Source of the DNA: Chitinophagaceae bacterium UBA4411
Lineage (GTDB): Bacteria > Bacteroidota > Bacteroidia > Chitinophagales > Chitinophagaceae
Length of the DNA: 64,000 bases
Direction: 5' to 3'
Assembly: GCA_002400415.1 (NCBI GenBank)
Contig: DGQP01000007.1
Span: forward strand, 62,001 to 126,000
A program made the translations under genes and the position numbers. Shown in pieces: positions 8,722 to 17,711 of this stretch. Position 1 is the stretch's first letter. Each line of letters begins with the position of its first letter. The notes beneath the pieces were generated by a model. The model made no database searches. It was not told the DNA's origin and saw only the letters and a list, made by a program, of their open reading frames with translations.

Positions 8722-9600
8722 ATGTATTATGTTATTTACGGGTTTTTATACCTGGTTTCTTTATTGCCTTTACGGGTATTGTATTTCTTTGGGGATGGTA
8801 TTTATGGATTGGTATTCTATATCATAAAATACCGCCGCGATGTGGTGATGAATAACCTGCAGCTGGCATTCCCTGAAAAGACGGAAAAGGAAAGAGTACG
8901 TATTGCAAAGGACTTTTACCACAATTTCATTGACACATTTATTGAGACGATCAAATTTATTTCCATTTCTAAAAAGGAGATACAGTACAGAAGCACGGGT
9001 GAGTATGAGATCATAAATGCAATGATAGAGAAAGGAAGAAATGTGCATATTATGGCGGCACACCAGTTTAACTGGGAATTTGCCAATTTGTTGTATGCTA
9101 TGAACCTGAAGATACCTTTTGTTGGTGTCTATATGCCAATTGCCAATAAAGCACTGGACAAGATTTTTTTTGATTTTAGGAAACAATTTGGGACGATCCT
9201 GATTTCGGCACAGGACTTTAAAAATAAAATGCACCAGGTCTTTGCCGGTCAGCATATGCTGGCCCTGGCAGCAGACCAGAACCCCGGTAATCCCTCCAAT
9301 GCCTATTGGGTGAATTTTATGGGCAAACCTGCACCGTTTGTAACCGGACCGGCTAAAGGTGCTGTGAAATATAATACGGCGGTAGTCTATGTTGGATTCC
9401 AGAAAATCAGGAGGGGGCATTATCATTTCAAAACCATCCTGCTGGCAGAGAACGGGTCTGATTACACCCCGCAGCAACTGACAGTGATGTATAAGACGGA
9501 GGTAGAAAAAACTATCCGGCAAGACCCGGCTAATTACCTGTGGAGTCACCGCAGGTGGAAGTATGACTGGAAGGAAGAATATGGACCTGTTTATTCATAA
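8722..9600 (+). CDS. Lysophospholipid / lipid A acyltransferase (LpxL/HtrB-like)
   Basis: A membrane-associated acyltransferase of the LpxL/HtrB superfamily, which in Gram-negatives adds secondary acyl chains to lipid A; in Bacteroidota members may also make other acylated lipids. The N-terminal helix covers about residues 1-25. The catalytic HX4E motif is visible as HQFNWE near residue 110. ATG 8722 is preferred to the in-frame TTG at 8713, which falls inside the possible promoter box. A strong hairpin follows the stop. Confidence 0.85.
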   Translation: MYYVIYGFLYLVSLLPLRVLYFFGDGIYGLVFYIIKYRRDVVMNNLQLAFPEKTEKERVRIAKDFYHNFIDTFIETIKFISISKKEIQYRSTGEYEIINAMIEKGRNVHIMAAHQFNWEFANLLYAMNLKIPFVGVYMPIANKALDKIFFDFRKQFGTILISAQDFKNKMHQVFAGQHMLALAADQNPGNPSNAYWVNFMGKPAPFVTGPAKGAVKYNTAVVYVGFQKIRRGHYHFKTILLAENGSDYTPQQLTVMYKTEVEKTIRQDPANYLWSHRRWKYDWKEEYGPVYS

Positions 9601-9601
9601 G

Positions 9602-9634
9602 AAAAGGGCTGATCTGGTTTGGATCAGCCCTTTT
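9602..9634. terminator. Bidirectional rho-independent terminator
   Basis: A perfect 13-bp inverted repeat (AAAAGGGCTGATC with its complement, 7-base loop) sits between two convergent genes, with A and T runs at its ends that would serve both strands. Confidence 0.85.
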
Positions 9635-9662
9635 GGTTGGATATATTGTGATGTATAGATTA

Positions 9663-10124
9663 CTATTGATAAGTGATTGACCCAAGTCTTACCAGAATCG
9701 TACCCAAGCTAAGAGAACCACAATTGCTGTTTATAAAGCCAAGATCAATTGTTGAATTGGGTAAAATAGTAACTGTATTTTGGTATGCCCAATAGTATAA
9801 ATTAAGGCGATATTCGAGGGTGAAACTGTAAGTTATTTTCTTCGAGGTAGAATTTTGTATTGTAAGATAGTTTTTGCACTCTGAAGATGCAAGGTTTGGA
9901 CAAAACCCTGTTCTATTGATTCGTTCTTTTTTAATTTTGAATATGGAAATGCCAGTATTGTAATATGAGCTGGAAGGGTTAATATCAAAAATATTAATGT
10001 TTTGGTATTCTTCTTCCTTGCTCTCTTGGCATTGATTTAATGTTCCAGTGTCTATATCTCTATTTTTTTTACAGCTAATGATTGCGAAAAGGAACAAAAT
10101 ACCGGCTGAAGTTATTTGTTTCAT
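9663..10124 (-). CDS. Hypothetical lipoprotein
   Basis: A 153-aa predicted lipoprotein of unknown function. The signal sequence ends in a lipobox (FAIISC, Cys near residue 18) followed by KKNRD. The mature part is rich in Asn, Ser, Tyr and Ile and has additional cysteines that could form disulfides. No known domain was recognised. It faces the acyltransferase gene across a shared terminator. The region is more AT-rich than its neighbours, like the following block to about 11,640, which suggests recent acquisition. Confidence 0.6.
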   Translation of the reverse strand: MKQITSAGILFLFAIISCKKNRDIDTGTLNQCQESKEEEYQNINIFDINPSSSYYNTGISIFKIKKERINRTGFCPNLASSECKNYLTIQNSTSKKITYSFTLEYRLNLYYWAYQNTVTILPNSTIDLGFINSNCGSLSLGTILVRLGSITYQ

Positions 10125-10314
10125 AATGAAATTTTCTGGTTAAATCGTAGACCAAAGTTTATAAAACCGGTATATAGCTTCGAAGGCATTTAAACGGCAT
10201 ATTTTAGGGTTAAAACACGGGTATGATTCCCGTTAAAAGACCATTGTAGTATAATTCTATAAGTGTGAAATTCGAGTATTGTTTTTTTATTCTTTCACAT
10301 TAAAAATAGCTTGT

Positions 10315-10836
10315 ATGAAGTACTTTTTCTTGTTACTAGTTGGCCTTACCTCGGTGTTGATATTTGGGTGTAAACATCATGATGAAGCGCAATGTAAATT
10401 AACCCGAGAAGACTCCCTAAAAGTTTACAATGAAATAAATAAAAATGGAGAAGTTAGCAAAGGGAAAGAAAGTAATATACTTGTGAGAGCAAACTTTGAA
10501 CCGCATGAATCCAGACAAATTGATAGTACGAAAGCACAATCATATTTAGATAACTATCTTACAACCTGTATGGAAAATGGAGAAGATCCTGCTGAAGTCC
10601 TTAGAGCATTTAAAATTGATAGAAAGGCCTTTGGTAGTATTTTGAAAGATACCCGCTGTGTAGCAATACGAATGTACTTGGGCAAGGTAACCCCAGGTGT
10701 TTCATTAGTAGGCGATTATACAATTATGATCGTTGGTGTCGACTCAAACGGGCGTAATCTAAAGCGAAATATATGGGATGAGAGTTCGCCATGTCCTCAT
10801 GATTGTCCTGATGATGGAGATTTAGCGAAACAGTAG
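10315..10836 (+). CDS. Hypothetical lipoprotein upstream of a two-component system
   Basis: A predicted lipoprotein beginning at the ATG at 10315 (MKYFFLLLVGLTSVLIFGC, lipobox Cys at residue 19). The mature part has no domain I recognise; it holds scattered Cys residues and a Cys-rich C-terminus (SSPCPHDCPDDG). The gene abuts the next membrane-protein gene with no gap (TAG then ATG), and that gene is followed by a histidine kinase and a response regulator. An accessory sensor or export role for the lipoprotein is therefore plausible but unproven. Confidence 0.6.
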   Translation: MKYFFLLLVGLTSVLIFGCKHHDEAQCKLTREDSLKVYNEINKNGEVSKGKESNILVRANFEPHESRQIDSTKAQSYLDNYLTTCMENGEDPAEVLRAFKIDRKAFGSILKDTRCVAIRMYLGKVTPGVSLVGDYTIMIVGVDSNGRNLKRNIWDESSPCPHDCPDDGDLAKQ

Positions 10837-11475
10837 ATGTGGTTAGCAAAAAGAATATTATATCTGGCCATAATTCTGTTGGCCATAATTCTGGCCAGAT
10901 ACAAAAAAAAATTACCAACTAATTTAGCGTGGGTTTATAATTTATTAATTATAACTTTTGGCATGGAGATATGTGCAATATCAAGCGCCTATGTTTTCAA
11001 AAATAATAGCTTTATATACATGGTTTTTGGTATTGTTCAGATTTTAATGATTTATTTAATTTACTCATTTTCCTTTATCTCAAGCAAGCATCGCCAATTA
11101 GCATCAATTTGTACAACAGCTTGTCTAGTTGCAGTAGTAGTGACAATATTCTTGAATAAGGCATGGATTCAGGTTAACTCGGAGGGGAATGCTTTTAAAA
11201 GTTTATTTGTCGTATTACTATGCCTTCTTTTGTTTACAGACTGGTTAAAGTATCCTCGGAACGTAAGTATTATTACAGAGCCAATGTTCTGGATAAACAC
11301 CGGCTTTTTTCTATTTTTTAGTATAAATATTTTTTTCTGGATTGGATACAATTTTTTATCGAAATCAAATATGGCTGCTTTACGACAATTGGAGCCACTT
11401 CAATACTCATCTAACCTTTATTTATACTCTTGTATTCTTTATTCTTTTGTTATTTACAAGAATAAAAATATTTAG
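10837..11475 (+). CDS. Hypothetical six- or seven-helix membrane protein
   Basis: A 212-aa hydrophobic protein with about six or seven transmembrane helices and no recognised domain. It starts directly after the upstream stop codon and ends 9 bases before a sensor kinase gene whose own sensor region is minimal, so it may serve as its membrane sensor partner. The first codons contain a repeated 14-base unit giving LAIILLAIIL, flanked by an inverted ATCTGGCC/GGCCAGAT pair. AT content is higher than in housekeeping neighbours. Confidence 0.55.
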   Translation: MWLAKRILYLAIILLAIILARYKKKLPTNLAWVYNLLIITFGMEICAISSAYVFKNNSFIYMVFGIVQILMIYLIYSFSFISSKHRQLASICTTACLVAVVVTIFLNKAWIQVNSEGNAFKSLFVVLLCLLLFTDWLKYPRNVSIITEPMFWINTGFFLFFSINIFFWIGYNFLSKSNMAALRQLEPLQYSSNLYLYSCILYSFVIYKNKNI

Positions 11476-11484
11476 AATGAGTTT

Positions 11485-12270
11485 ATGGAATCAGAAGTTT
11501 CTAAAATAATAATCACAGGAATTCTACTAGTAGGATTATTGGCTTTTTTTATAATTTGGTTCGTTATTATGTATAGGAGAAGCTATACTCGTTATGAGAA
11601 GGAAAAGGAAATACTACAATTGCGATTTCAGGAAACTATTTTGCAAACTCAACTTGAGATCCAGGAACAAACCCTGAAAACCATCTCCCAGGAAATACAC
11701 GATAATATAGGACAGACACTCAGCCTGGCAAAGCTCAATCTTGCTTTGGAAGAGGAAGAGCAGGCTGGAGCGAATATAAAAATTGTCTCGTCCCACCGGT
11801 TGGTCAGTAAAGCCATCCAGGATCTCCGGGATCTTTCCCGTAGCCTCAATACTGATTATGTGGCGGAGATGGGATTGATCCGGTCAATTGAATACGAGCT
11901 GGAAATGATCAGTAAGACCGGTATAATGAAAACCAGCCTGCAGGTGGAAGGACTACAAAGACGCATGGAGGGGCAAAAGGAGCTGATCCTTTTCCGTATT
12001 GTGCAGGAAAGCCTGAACAATATTATTAAACATGCCGGCGCCACTACCCTGACCGTTGCTGCGAATTACCAGCCCCATGAATTGCAAATAGTTATAGAGG
12101 ATAATGGTAAAGGCGTGGATTTGTCGCCCTTAAATGAAAATGATAACCCGGGCTTCGGCCTGGGAATCCGCAATATGCACAACAGGGCCAGGCTGATCGG
12201 AGCTGAGTTTTCTATGAACAGCACCATTGGCAGGGGAACTACAGTGACTATTAAATTACCGGTTGAATAA
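11485..12270 (+). CDS. NarL-type sensor histidine kinase
   Basis: A membrane kinase of the HisKA_3/NreB-NarX group. One transmembrane helix (about residues 8-30) is followed by a coiled-coil linker and the phosphoacceptor box SQEIHDNIGQTLSL (His near residue 71). The HATPase domain ends with DNGKGVDL and the GFGLGIRNMHNRARLIG box. There is no periplasmic sensor domain. It is followed after 13 bases by its probable response regulator. The first 50 codons are AT-rich whereas the catalytic part has normal composition, which hints at a recombination joint. Confidence 0.88.
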   Translation: MESEVSKIIITGILLVGLLAFFIIWFVIMYRRSYTRYEKEKEILQLRFQETILQTQLEIQEQTLKTISQEIHDNIGQTLSLAKLNLALEEEEQAGANIKIVSSHRLVSKAIQDLRDLSRSLNTDYVAEMGLIRSIEYELEMISKTGIMKTSLQVEGLQRRMEGQKELILFRIVQESLNNIIKHAGATTLTVAANYQPHELQIVIEDNGKGVDLSPLNENDNPGFGLGIRNMHNRARLIGAEFSMNSTIGRGTTVTIKLPVE

Positions 12271-12283
12271 ATTAAATTCGGAT

Positions 12284-12937
12284 ATGATAAAAGTTGCTTT
12301 GGCGGATGACCATATTTTATTGCGTAATGGCCTTGCCGGATTGATCAATGGGTTTGATGACTATACAGTTTTATTTGAAGCCAATAACGGGCAGGACCTG
12401 ATTAATACATTGGATAAGAACAACCTCCCCGACCTGGTATTGCTGGATATTAACATGCCGGTAAAAGATGGGTTTGAAACTTCCCTCTGGCTGAAACAAA
12501 ATCACCCGGATATTAAGGTACTGGCTTTGTCCATGTATGACAATGAACCTTCTATTATTAAAATGCTCCGTAATGGTGCTAAAGGATATTTATTAAAGGA
12601 TACAGCCCCCAGAGAATTTAAAGCAGCGCTTGATGCAGTGATGAATAAAGGGTTTTACTATTCAGAAATGGTAACCGGGAAACTGATCCATGCTGTCAAT
12701 AATATGGATGAACCGCAGCAGCAAAAGAACCCGTTCAATAAGCTGAGTGAAAAGGAAACAGAATTTCTGAAATTAGCCTGCACGGAAATGACCTATAAAG
12801 AAATTGCCGATAAAATGTTCCTCAGCCCGAGAACCATTGACGGATACCGGGACGCACTGTTTGAAAAGCTGAATGTAAAAACCCGGGTGGGCCTGGTGAT
12901 GTATGCGATCAAAACAGGTTTGGTACAAGTGCATTGA
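12284..12937 (+). CDS. LuxR/NarL-family response regulator
   Basis: A two-domain regulator paired with the upstream kinase. The receiver domain (about residues 1-120) carries the acidic pair in ALADDH, the phosphoacceptor Asp in LVLLDINMP (near residue 54) and a conserved Lys in GYLLKD. The C-terminal LuxR-type HTH (about 148-210) includes LSEKETEFLKL, TYKEIADKMFLSPRTIDGYR. ATG 12284 is chosen over TTG 12263, which overlaps the kinase gene and adds residues before the receiver start. It ends base-to-base against the convergent CstB-like gene, leaving no room for a separate terminator. Confidence 0.9.
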   Translation: MIKVALADDHILLRNGLAGLINGFDDYTVLFEANNGQDLINTLDKNNLPDLVLLDINMPVKDGFETSLWLKQNHPDIKVLALSMYDNEPSIIKMLRNGAKGYLLKDTAPREFKAALDAVMNKGFYYSEMVTGKLIHAVNNMDEPQQQKNPFNKLSEKETEFLKLACTEMTYKEIADKMFLSPRTIDGYRDALFEKLNVKTRVGLVMYAIKTGLVQVH

Positions 12938-14347
12938 TCAGTTCAATACACTGGTTTCTTTCACGATCTCGGCCTTTTCCTGTTCCCTGATCTTTCCCCA
13001 TCCGCCAACGATATTGCGCAGGTTATGAATGCCCTGTCTCTTTAGCATCGAAGAAGCGATAACACTCCTGTAACCGGCAGCGCAATGCACATAGATATTC
13101 TGGTCTTCTTCCAGGTTTACCATGCTGGCGGGATCAGTCATATCATTCAGGGGAATATTTATAGCATTTTTCAGATGACCGTCTGCGTATTCTGCGGGTT
13201 TCCGCACATCCACCACCACCAGCCTGTCATCAAAAGGAATATCCATCATCAGTTCATCAGCTTCCACATCAATAATCATATCTATTGGCTCATTTGCTTT
13301 TTTCCAGGCTTCAAACCCGCCTTCCAGGTAGCCCTGAACTTTACTGAATCCCACTCTCGCCATTCTGATAATTGTTTCCTTTTCTTTACCGGGATGGGTA
13401 ACCAGTAAGATGGGCAAATCAAAAGGCAGAAGGCTGCCTGCCCATTCGGCAAACCGCCCTTCTAAACCAATACTGATGGAACCCGGAACAAATCCAGATG
13501 TAAACTCATCAGCCCGGCGTGTATCAAGTATGATGGTGTCATCGGTAATGAGTTTTTTAAATTCCTCCACGGGTAAAGCGGTCATGCCCTGTTTTAAAAC
13601 AGCATCAAGGCTGTCATACCCTTCTTTATTGATCAGGGCATTGATAGGAAAATACTGGGGAGGTGCAGTGATACCATCGGTGACAGCAGTAATGAAAGCT
13701 TGTTTGTTTTCTGCTTTGAGTGCATAGTTAGTTTGTTTCTCTTCACCGATTGTACTTTGTGTATGAGGCCCCAGGTTTTTGCCGCAAGAACTTCCGGGGC
13801 CATGAGCCGGATATACAATTACATCATCAGCCAGTGGAAAAAGTTTTGCATGAATACTGTCATATAACATACCGGCCAGGTCGTTCATCGTGATTTCTTC
13901 TCCTTTTTGTGCCAGGTCCGGGCGACCGACATCACCAACAAATAACGTGTCACCTGTAAAGATGCAATGATCTTTTCCATCCTCATCTTTCAGCAGGTAG
14001 CAGGTTGATTCAAGGGTGTGCCCCGGTGTGTGCAGTACTCCAATACTGATATTCCCAATGCTGAATTTTTCGCCGTCTTTTGCAACGTGCACCGGGAATT
14101 TTGTATCAGTCCCGGGCCCGTAAACGATGGATGCACCGGTAGCAGTTGAGAGATCAAGATGCCCGCTTACAAAGTCCGCATGAAAATGCGTCTCAAAAAT
14201 ATATTTAATACTGGCTTTCCTTGAGTTGGCTAACTGGAGGTATTCATCGATATCCCGCAGCGGATCAACTACTGCTGCTTCCCCGTTACTTTCAATATAA
14301 TACGCCGCTTCGCTGAGGCATCCTGTATATAATTGCTGTATAAACAT
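12938..14347 (-). CDS. CstB-like persulfide dioxygenase / rhodanese fusion
   Basis: A three-domain sulfur-detoxification enzyme. The N-terminal metallo-beta-lactamase domain (about 1-215) resembles ETHE1 persulfide dioxygenase, with HFHAD near residue 54 and later His ligands in HTPGHT and YPAHGPG. A first rhodanese domain (about 260-350) has no Cys in its active loop (LVTHPGKEKE), so it is a pseudo-rhodanese. The second (about 365-460) keeps the catalytic Cys in HCAAGYRS. This order matches staphylococcal CstB, which oxidises low-molecular-weight persulfides and transfers sulfane sulfur. An ArsR repressor gene lies just upstream on the same strand, separated by a terminator. Confidence 0.88.
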   Translation of the reverse strand: MFIQQLYTGCLSEAAYYIESNGEAAVVDPLRDIDEYLQLANSRKASIKYIFETHFHADFVSGHLDLSTATGASIVYGPGTDTKFPVHVAKDGEKFSIGNISIGVLHTPGHTLESTCYLLKDEDGKDHCIFTGDTLFVGDVGRPDLAQKGEEITMNDLAGMLYDSIHAKLFPLADDVIVYPAHGPGSSCGKNLGPHTQSTIGEEKQTNYALKAENKQAFITAVTDGITAPPQYFPINALINKEGYDSLDAVLKQGMTALPVEEFKKLITDDTIILDTRRADEFTSGFVPGSISIGLEGRFAEWAGSLLPFDLPILLVTHPGKEKETIIRMARVGFSKVQGYLEGGFEAWKKANEPIDMIIDVEADELMMDIPFDDRLVVVDVRKPAEYADGHLKNAINIPLNDMTDPASMVNLEEDQNIYVHCAAGYRSVIASSMLKRQGIHNLRNIVGGWGKIREQEKAEIVKETSVLN

Positions 14348-14386
14348 AAAACTCAGATTGTTTGCAAAATTACTTTATAAAAACAA

Positions 14387-14410
14387 AACGGGAACACAAA
14401 GGTTCCCGTT
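14387..14410 (-). terminator. Terminator of the arsR-family gene
   Basis: A 9-bp stem (AACGGGAAC / GTTCCCGTT, 6-base loop). On the minus strand it is followed by a T-rich tract. It separates the ArsR gene from the CstB-like gene. Confidence 0.75.
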
Positions 14411-14430
14411 GACAATCAGCGATATGTTGA

Positions 14431-14769
14431 TTAATTCAATAGCGAGTCAATAAACTGGTTCATTTCTTCCAGCCTGCCGGCATTTACAGAATAGTAAATG
14501 AATTTGCCTTCCCTGTCTGTATTTACGAAACCAGCTTTCCGGAGAATAGCCAGGTGCTGGGAGGCAACAGATTGCTCCAACCTTAACTTCACATAGATAT
14601 CTGTCACTGTGATCTTTCCCTGCTCATCAATTAATTTTAAGATTTGCTGTCGCAATTTATGATTAACTGCCCTTAAGATCAGGGCTGCTTTTTTTACATT
14701 GAGCAGGTCTACTTTTAAAGAACTTCCGTTTTCGGTAGCAGCATTTAGTGTTAGCAAATAATTAGTCAT
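14431..14769 (-). CDS. ArsR-family winged-helix repressor
   Basis: A 112-aa ArsR/SmtB-type regulator. The winged helix includes VTDIYVKLRLEQSVASQHLA with recognition helix and the wing GFVNTDREGKFIYYSV. Sulfur-sensing relatives (BigR, SqrR) and metal sensors use cysteine pairs, but this protein has no cysteine, so direct persulfide or thiol-metal sensing by that mechanism is unlikely. It lies upstream of the CstB-like gene on the same strand and is the obvious candidate to control it, possibly through another ligand. A terminator follows its stop. Confidence 0.85.
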   Translation of the reverse strand: MTNYLLTLNAATENGSSLKVDLLNVKKAALILRAVNHKLRQQILKLIDEQGKITVTDIYVKLRLEQSVASQHLAILRKAGFVNTDREGKFIYYSVNAGRLEEMNQFIDSLLN

Positions 14770-14852
14770 AGTCGGTACCTGTTAAATTTGAGTAGCAAAA
14801 TTAACTCTGCATGAGTTGATTTCAGTAATAAAAATGTTAATAAGACGGGATT

Positions 14853-15527
14853 TTATACAAGCGGCTTGCGGGCGGGAGAATAAAAATCTTTAAGATATAA
14901 CGGTTCAGAGTAAGCAAGATCAGCAAATTGTTGATTGCAATAACTGAAATATGCAAAGCCAACAAGCTGTTCAGCCGTAACTACTGTATCAATGAAGGAG
15001 GCATTTGTATGGGAAATGATTTTTTGCAGTTTTTTGCTACCACTACCTGTAAAAATTAATTTTCGATTAGTAAGCAAACCAGCAAAGCTGGTTGTATCAA
15101 TAATCATAGCGGAAGGCTTCTCTATTTCCACCATTTGTTGGTCATACATAGCTGTATAGACTTCCATTCTCCGGGCATCAATTAACGGGCAAATAAGATC
15201 CGTTGCTTCATTTTTTACAGCATTGGCAATCATTTGCAGCGTACCGGTAGTTATCAGTGGGATATGCAGGGCATAGCAAAGCCCTTTAGCCGCAGAAAGG
15301 CCAACTCTAAGACCGGTATAGGAACCGGGACCAATGCTAACAGATATGGCTTGTAAACTGGTTAAACGGGTATCATGTTTGATTATCATCTCCCGGATGC
15401 TGTTATGAAGCCAGGAAGCATGATCCTTCTGGTCTTTATTCAATGCCAGTGCGATTACGTTTTCGTCAGCTGATAAACAAACCGATGCTGTTTCAAGTGC
15501 AGTGTCAATATGTAAGATCAGTGCCAT
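14853..15527 (-). CDS. tsaB: tRNA threonylcarbamoyladenosine biosynthesis protein TsaB
   Basis: TsaB (YeaZ) is the dimerisation partner of TsaD in the complex that makes t6A37 on ANN-decoding tRNAs. The ASKHA-fold N-terminus begins ILHIDTALETASVCL, followed by SIGPGSYTGLRVGLSAAKGL near residue 66, the family signature. At 224 aa it has normal length. The upstream gene ends directly before its ATG, so the two are cotranscribed. Confidence 0.92.
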   Translation of the reverse strand: MALILHIDTALETASVCLSADENVIALALNKDQKDHASWLHNSIREMIIKHDTRLTSLQAISVSIGPGSYTGLRVGLSAAKGLCYALHIPLITTGTLQMIANAVKNEATDLICPLIDARRMEVYTAMYDQQMVEIEKPSAMIIDTTSFAGLLTNRKLIFTGSGSKKLQKIISHTNASFIDTVVTAEQLVGFAYFSYCNQQFADLAYSEPLYLKDFYSPARKPLV

Positions 15528-16160
15528 TTAGCAGATTGCTTCTTTTATCAGCCCGGGGGCTGGTTGGTAACGGGTTTGTTCTTTGCTAAGTTCAGTTAAA
15601 AGCAACAGAATATTTTCAAGCCCGATCTTCTTACCCCACTCAAAAGGCCCGCAGGGATAATTGGTGCCGGTTTTCATAGCAATGTCAATATCATCCTTGG
15701 TGCTTACCTCTTCCTCCAGGGAGAAATATGCTTCATTAATGATCATTGCTACAACCCTGGCAGAAATAAATCCGGCAATATCAGGTACCCAACTGGTTGT
15801 TTTACCAAAGGCGGAAAAAATTGAGGCTACTTTATCTTTCATCATCTCATCCTTTCCTGCTGCTTCAACAACGGATCTTTTTAGAAAAGTTGCCCATGCA
15901 TTGATACGAACAAACTGTGATGGTAAACCCTGTAACGTACCCGCAACATGATTGACGATGACGGGGGCAGAAGGAATGCAACTCAGCAAGTCAACCCTGG
16001 CCGGTTCATTGATGAACAAAAGATCGATAAAAGCATCAGCGGTGGTAAAATCTTTGAAATAAACAGGATTATTGATCCATTCCACCTGTGCATTGGAAGC
16101 GGACCCCTGCGCCAGCAGTTCTTCTTTTAATATATCGTTGGCGAGCACGACCAGCTTCAT
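15528..16160 (-). CDS. 3-hydroxyacyl-CoA dehydrogenase C-terminal-like protein
   Basis: The C-terminal half (about residues 115-205) resembles the C-terminal domain of 3-hydroxybutyryl-CoA dehydrogenases, with GFISARVVAMIINEAY and GTNYPCGPFEWGKKIG. The N-terminal half lacks a clear Rossmann GxGxxG motif, so dehydrogenase activity is doubtful. The protein is 210 aa, shorter than the usual roughly 285 aa. It is directly upstream of tsaB in a two-gene unit; the functional link is not evident. Confidence 0.7.
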   Translation of the reverse strand: MKLVVLANDILKEELLAQGSASNAQVEWINNPVYFKDFTTADAFIDLLFINEPARVDLLSCIPSAPVIVNHVAGTLQGLPSQFVRINAWATFLKRSVVEAAGKDEMMKDKVASIFSAFGKTTSWVPDIAGFISARVVAMIINEAYFSLEEEVSTKDDIDIAMKTGTNYPCGPFEWGKKIGLENILLLLTELSKEQTRYQPAPGLIKEAIC

Positions 16161-16225
16161 AGACTATTTTTTGCAAAGAAAGTGTATAAAGCTAAATTCG
16201 TTGTTCCGTTTTTTAAAATACTAGT

Positions 16226-16606
16226 ATGAGCAAAACGATCATTAACACCCCGGATGCCCCTGCGCCTATCGGCCCATATAACCAGGCTGTGCAAACCGGT
16301 AACCTGCTCTTTATTTCAGGGCAGATATGTATTCACCCGCCAACAGGAGAAATGAAGAATAAAGACCTGCAGGAAGAAACTCACCAGGTGATGCACAACC
16401 TGAAAGCTATCCTGCAACAGGCCGGGATGACTTTCAGTAATGTTGTAAAAACAACAATCTTTCTTACTGATATGAAACGTTTTGCCGAGGTTAACGAGAT
16501 CTATGGGCAATACTTTGAGGGGGAGTTCCCGGCCCGGGAAACAGTAGAGGTCTCGGCCTTACCCAAATTTGTGAACGTGGAGATCAGCATGGTAGCCGCA
16601 AAATAG
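16226..16606 (+). CDS. RidA family reactive-intermediate deaminase
   Basis: RidA proteins hydrolyse reactive enamine/imine intermediates such as 2-aminoacrylate released by PLP enzymes. The family hallmarks are APAPIGPYNQAVQ near residue 11, FISGQI near residue 31 and the C-terminal ALPKFVNVEISMVA. The otherwise conserved Arg that contacts the substrate carboxylate would lie in the FPARETVEV segment, which is present. At 126 aa it is full length. It is followed after 7 bases by a metallophosphoesterase gene. Confidence 0.92.
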   Translation: MSKTIINTPDAPAPIGPYNQAVQTGNLLFISGQICIHPPTGEMKNKDLQEETHQVMHNLKAILQQAGMTFSNVVKTTIFLTDMKRFAEVNEIYGQYFEGEFPARETVEVSALPKFVNVEISMVAAK

Positions 16607-16613
16607 GCCTCTT

Positions 16614-17708
16614 ATGCGGCGTTTTCTCCGGTCCATATTACTGAAACCTGTTTTATGGGCTTCAGCCAAATTCTCTTCCCGGCCGGAAAAGCAAAAAGTA
16701 TTTGAATCCCTCAGCAAATTAATTGACCGCATTACCGCGAAGGAAGGAGATAAAGGCCCGGTTATTTCTTTTGATCTTCACGAAGGGCGGTTCATCATTT
16801 TTTCCGATCAGCATAAAGGTGCAAGAGACGGTGCAGATGATTTTGCAATGGCAGCGCCCAATTATCTGGCGGCTCTTGATTATTACTTTACGGAAGGGTA
16901 TACCCTTATTAATCTTGGAGACAGTGAAGAACTGTGGGAGAATAGTCTTGGTAAAGTGAGAAAATTCAACCAGAAAAACCTTGAAGCTGAGAAAAGATTC
17001 CTGCAACAAAAGCGGTTCATTAAGATCTTTGGCAATCATGACCTGTATTGGGATAATGACCCGCTGGCCTGGTGGCAGCTGAAAGCGATTTATGGTGAAA
17101 AACTGAAAGTATATGAAGCTGTATTGCTCAGTACAATGATTTATAATAGGCGCCTGGACATTTTCTGCACGCATGGCCACCAGGGCGATGCACAAAGCGA
17201 TGGCAACTGGTTCAGTAAATTCTTTGTGGCAAAAATCTGGGCGCCTTTACAGGCTTACCTGCGTATCAATCCCAATACCCCGGCATACAATGCCGAGAAA
17301 AAATCACTGCACAACAGCATCATGTATGAATGGTCCTTATTGCAGGAGAATATGCTACTGGTTACCGGGCATACGCACCAGCCGGTATTTGGTTCTCTCA
17401 CCCTCCTGGAAAGATTATACAGGCAATTTCAGCAGGCCGGGGCAGCCGGTGATACCGGGCGACAAAATGAACTAAAGAACGAAATACGAAAAAGGGAAAA
17501 AGAATTTTCTGCTGTTTCTATTGACTATATGACAATGAGGCCTTCCTATTTCAACAGCGGCTGTTGTTGTTATAGTGATGGCGATATTACTGGTATCGAA
17601 ATAGCAGATGGCTGCATCCGGCTTATCAAGTGGACCCTGCCGGGACAGGTTTCACACCGGGAAATCCTGGAAGAAATGCCTTTAGCGGAATTGGCCGGGC
17701 AATTATAA
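16614..17708 (+). CDS. Calcineurin-like metallophosphoesterase
   Basis: A two-metal phosphoesterase of 364 aa. The metal-binding blocks are visible in order: FSDQHKG (near residue 64), NLGDSEE (near 101), FGNHDLYWD (near 139), THGHQGD (near 187) and TGHTHQP (near 258). No signal peptide is obvious. The substrate is unknown; this group has been found acting on nucleotides, phospholipids and phosphoproteins. It is probably cotranscribed with the RidA gene upstream and ends 3 bases before a convergent gene. Confidence 0.85.
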   Translation: MRRFLRSILLKPVLWASAKFSSRPEKQKVFESLSKLIDRITAKEGDKGPVISFDLHEGRFIIFSDQHKGARDGADDFAMAAPNYLAALDYYFTEGYTLINLGDSEELWENSLGKVRKFNQKNLEAEKRFLQQKRFIKIFGNHDLYWDNDPLAWWQLKAIYGEKLKVYEAVLLSTMIYNRRLDIFCTHGHQGDAQSDGNWFSKFFVAKIWAPLQAYLRINPNTPAYNAEKKSLHNSIMYEWSLLQENMLLVTGHTHQPVFGSLTLLERLYRQFQQAGAAGDTGRQNELKNEIRKREKEFSAVSIDYMTMRPSYFNSGCCCYSDGDITGIEIADGCIRLIKWTLPGQVSHREILEEMPLAELAGQL

Positions 17709-17711
17709 AAG

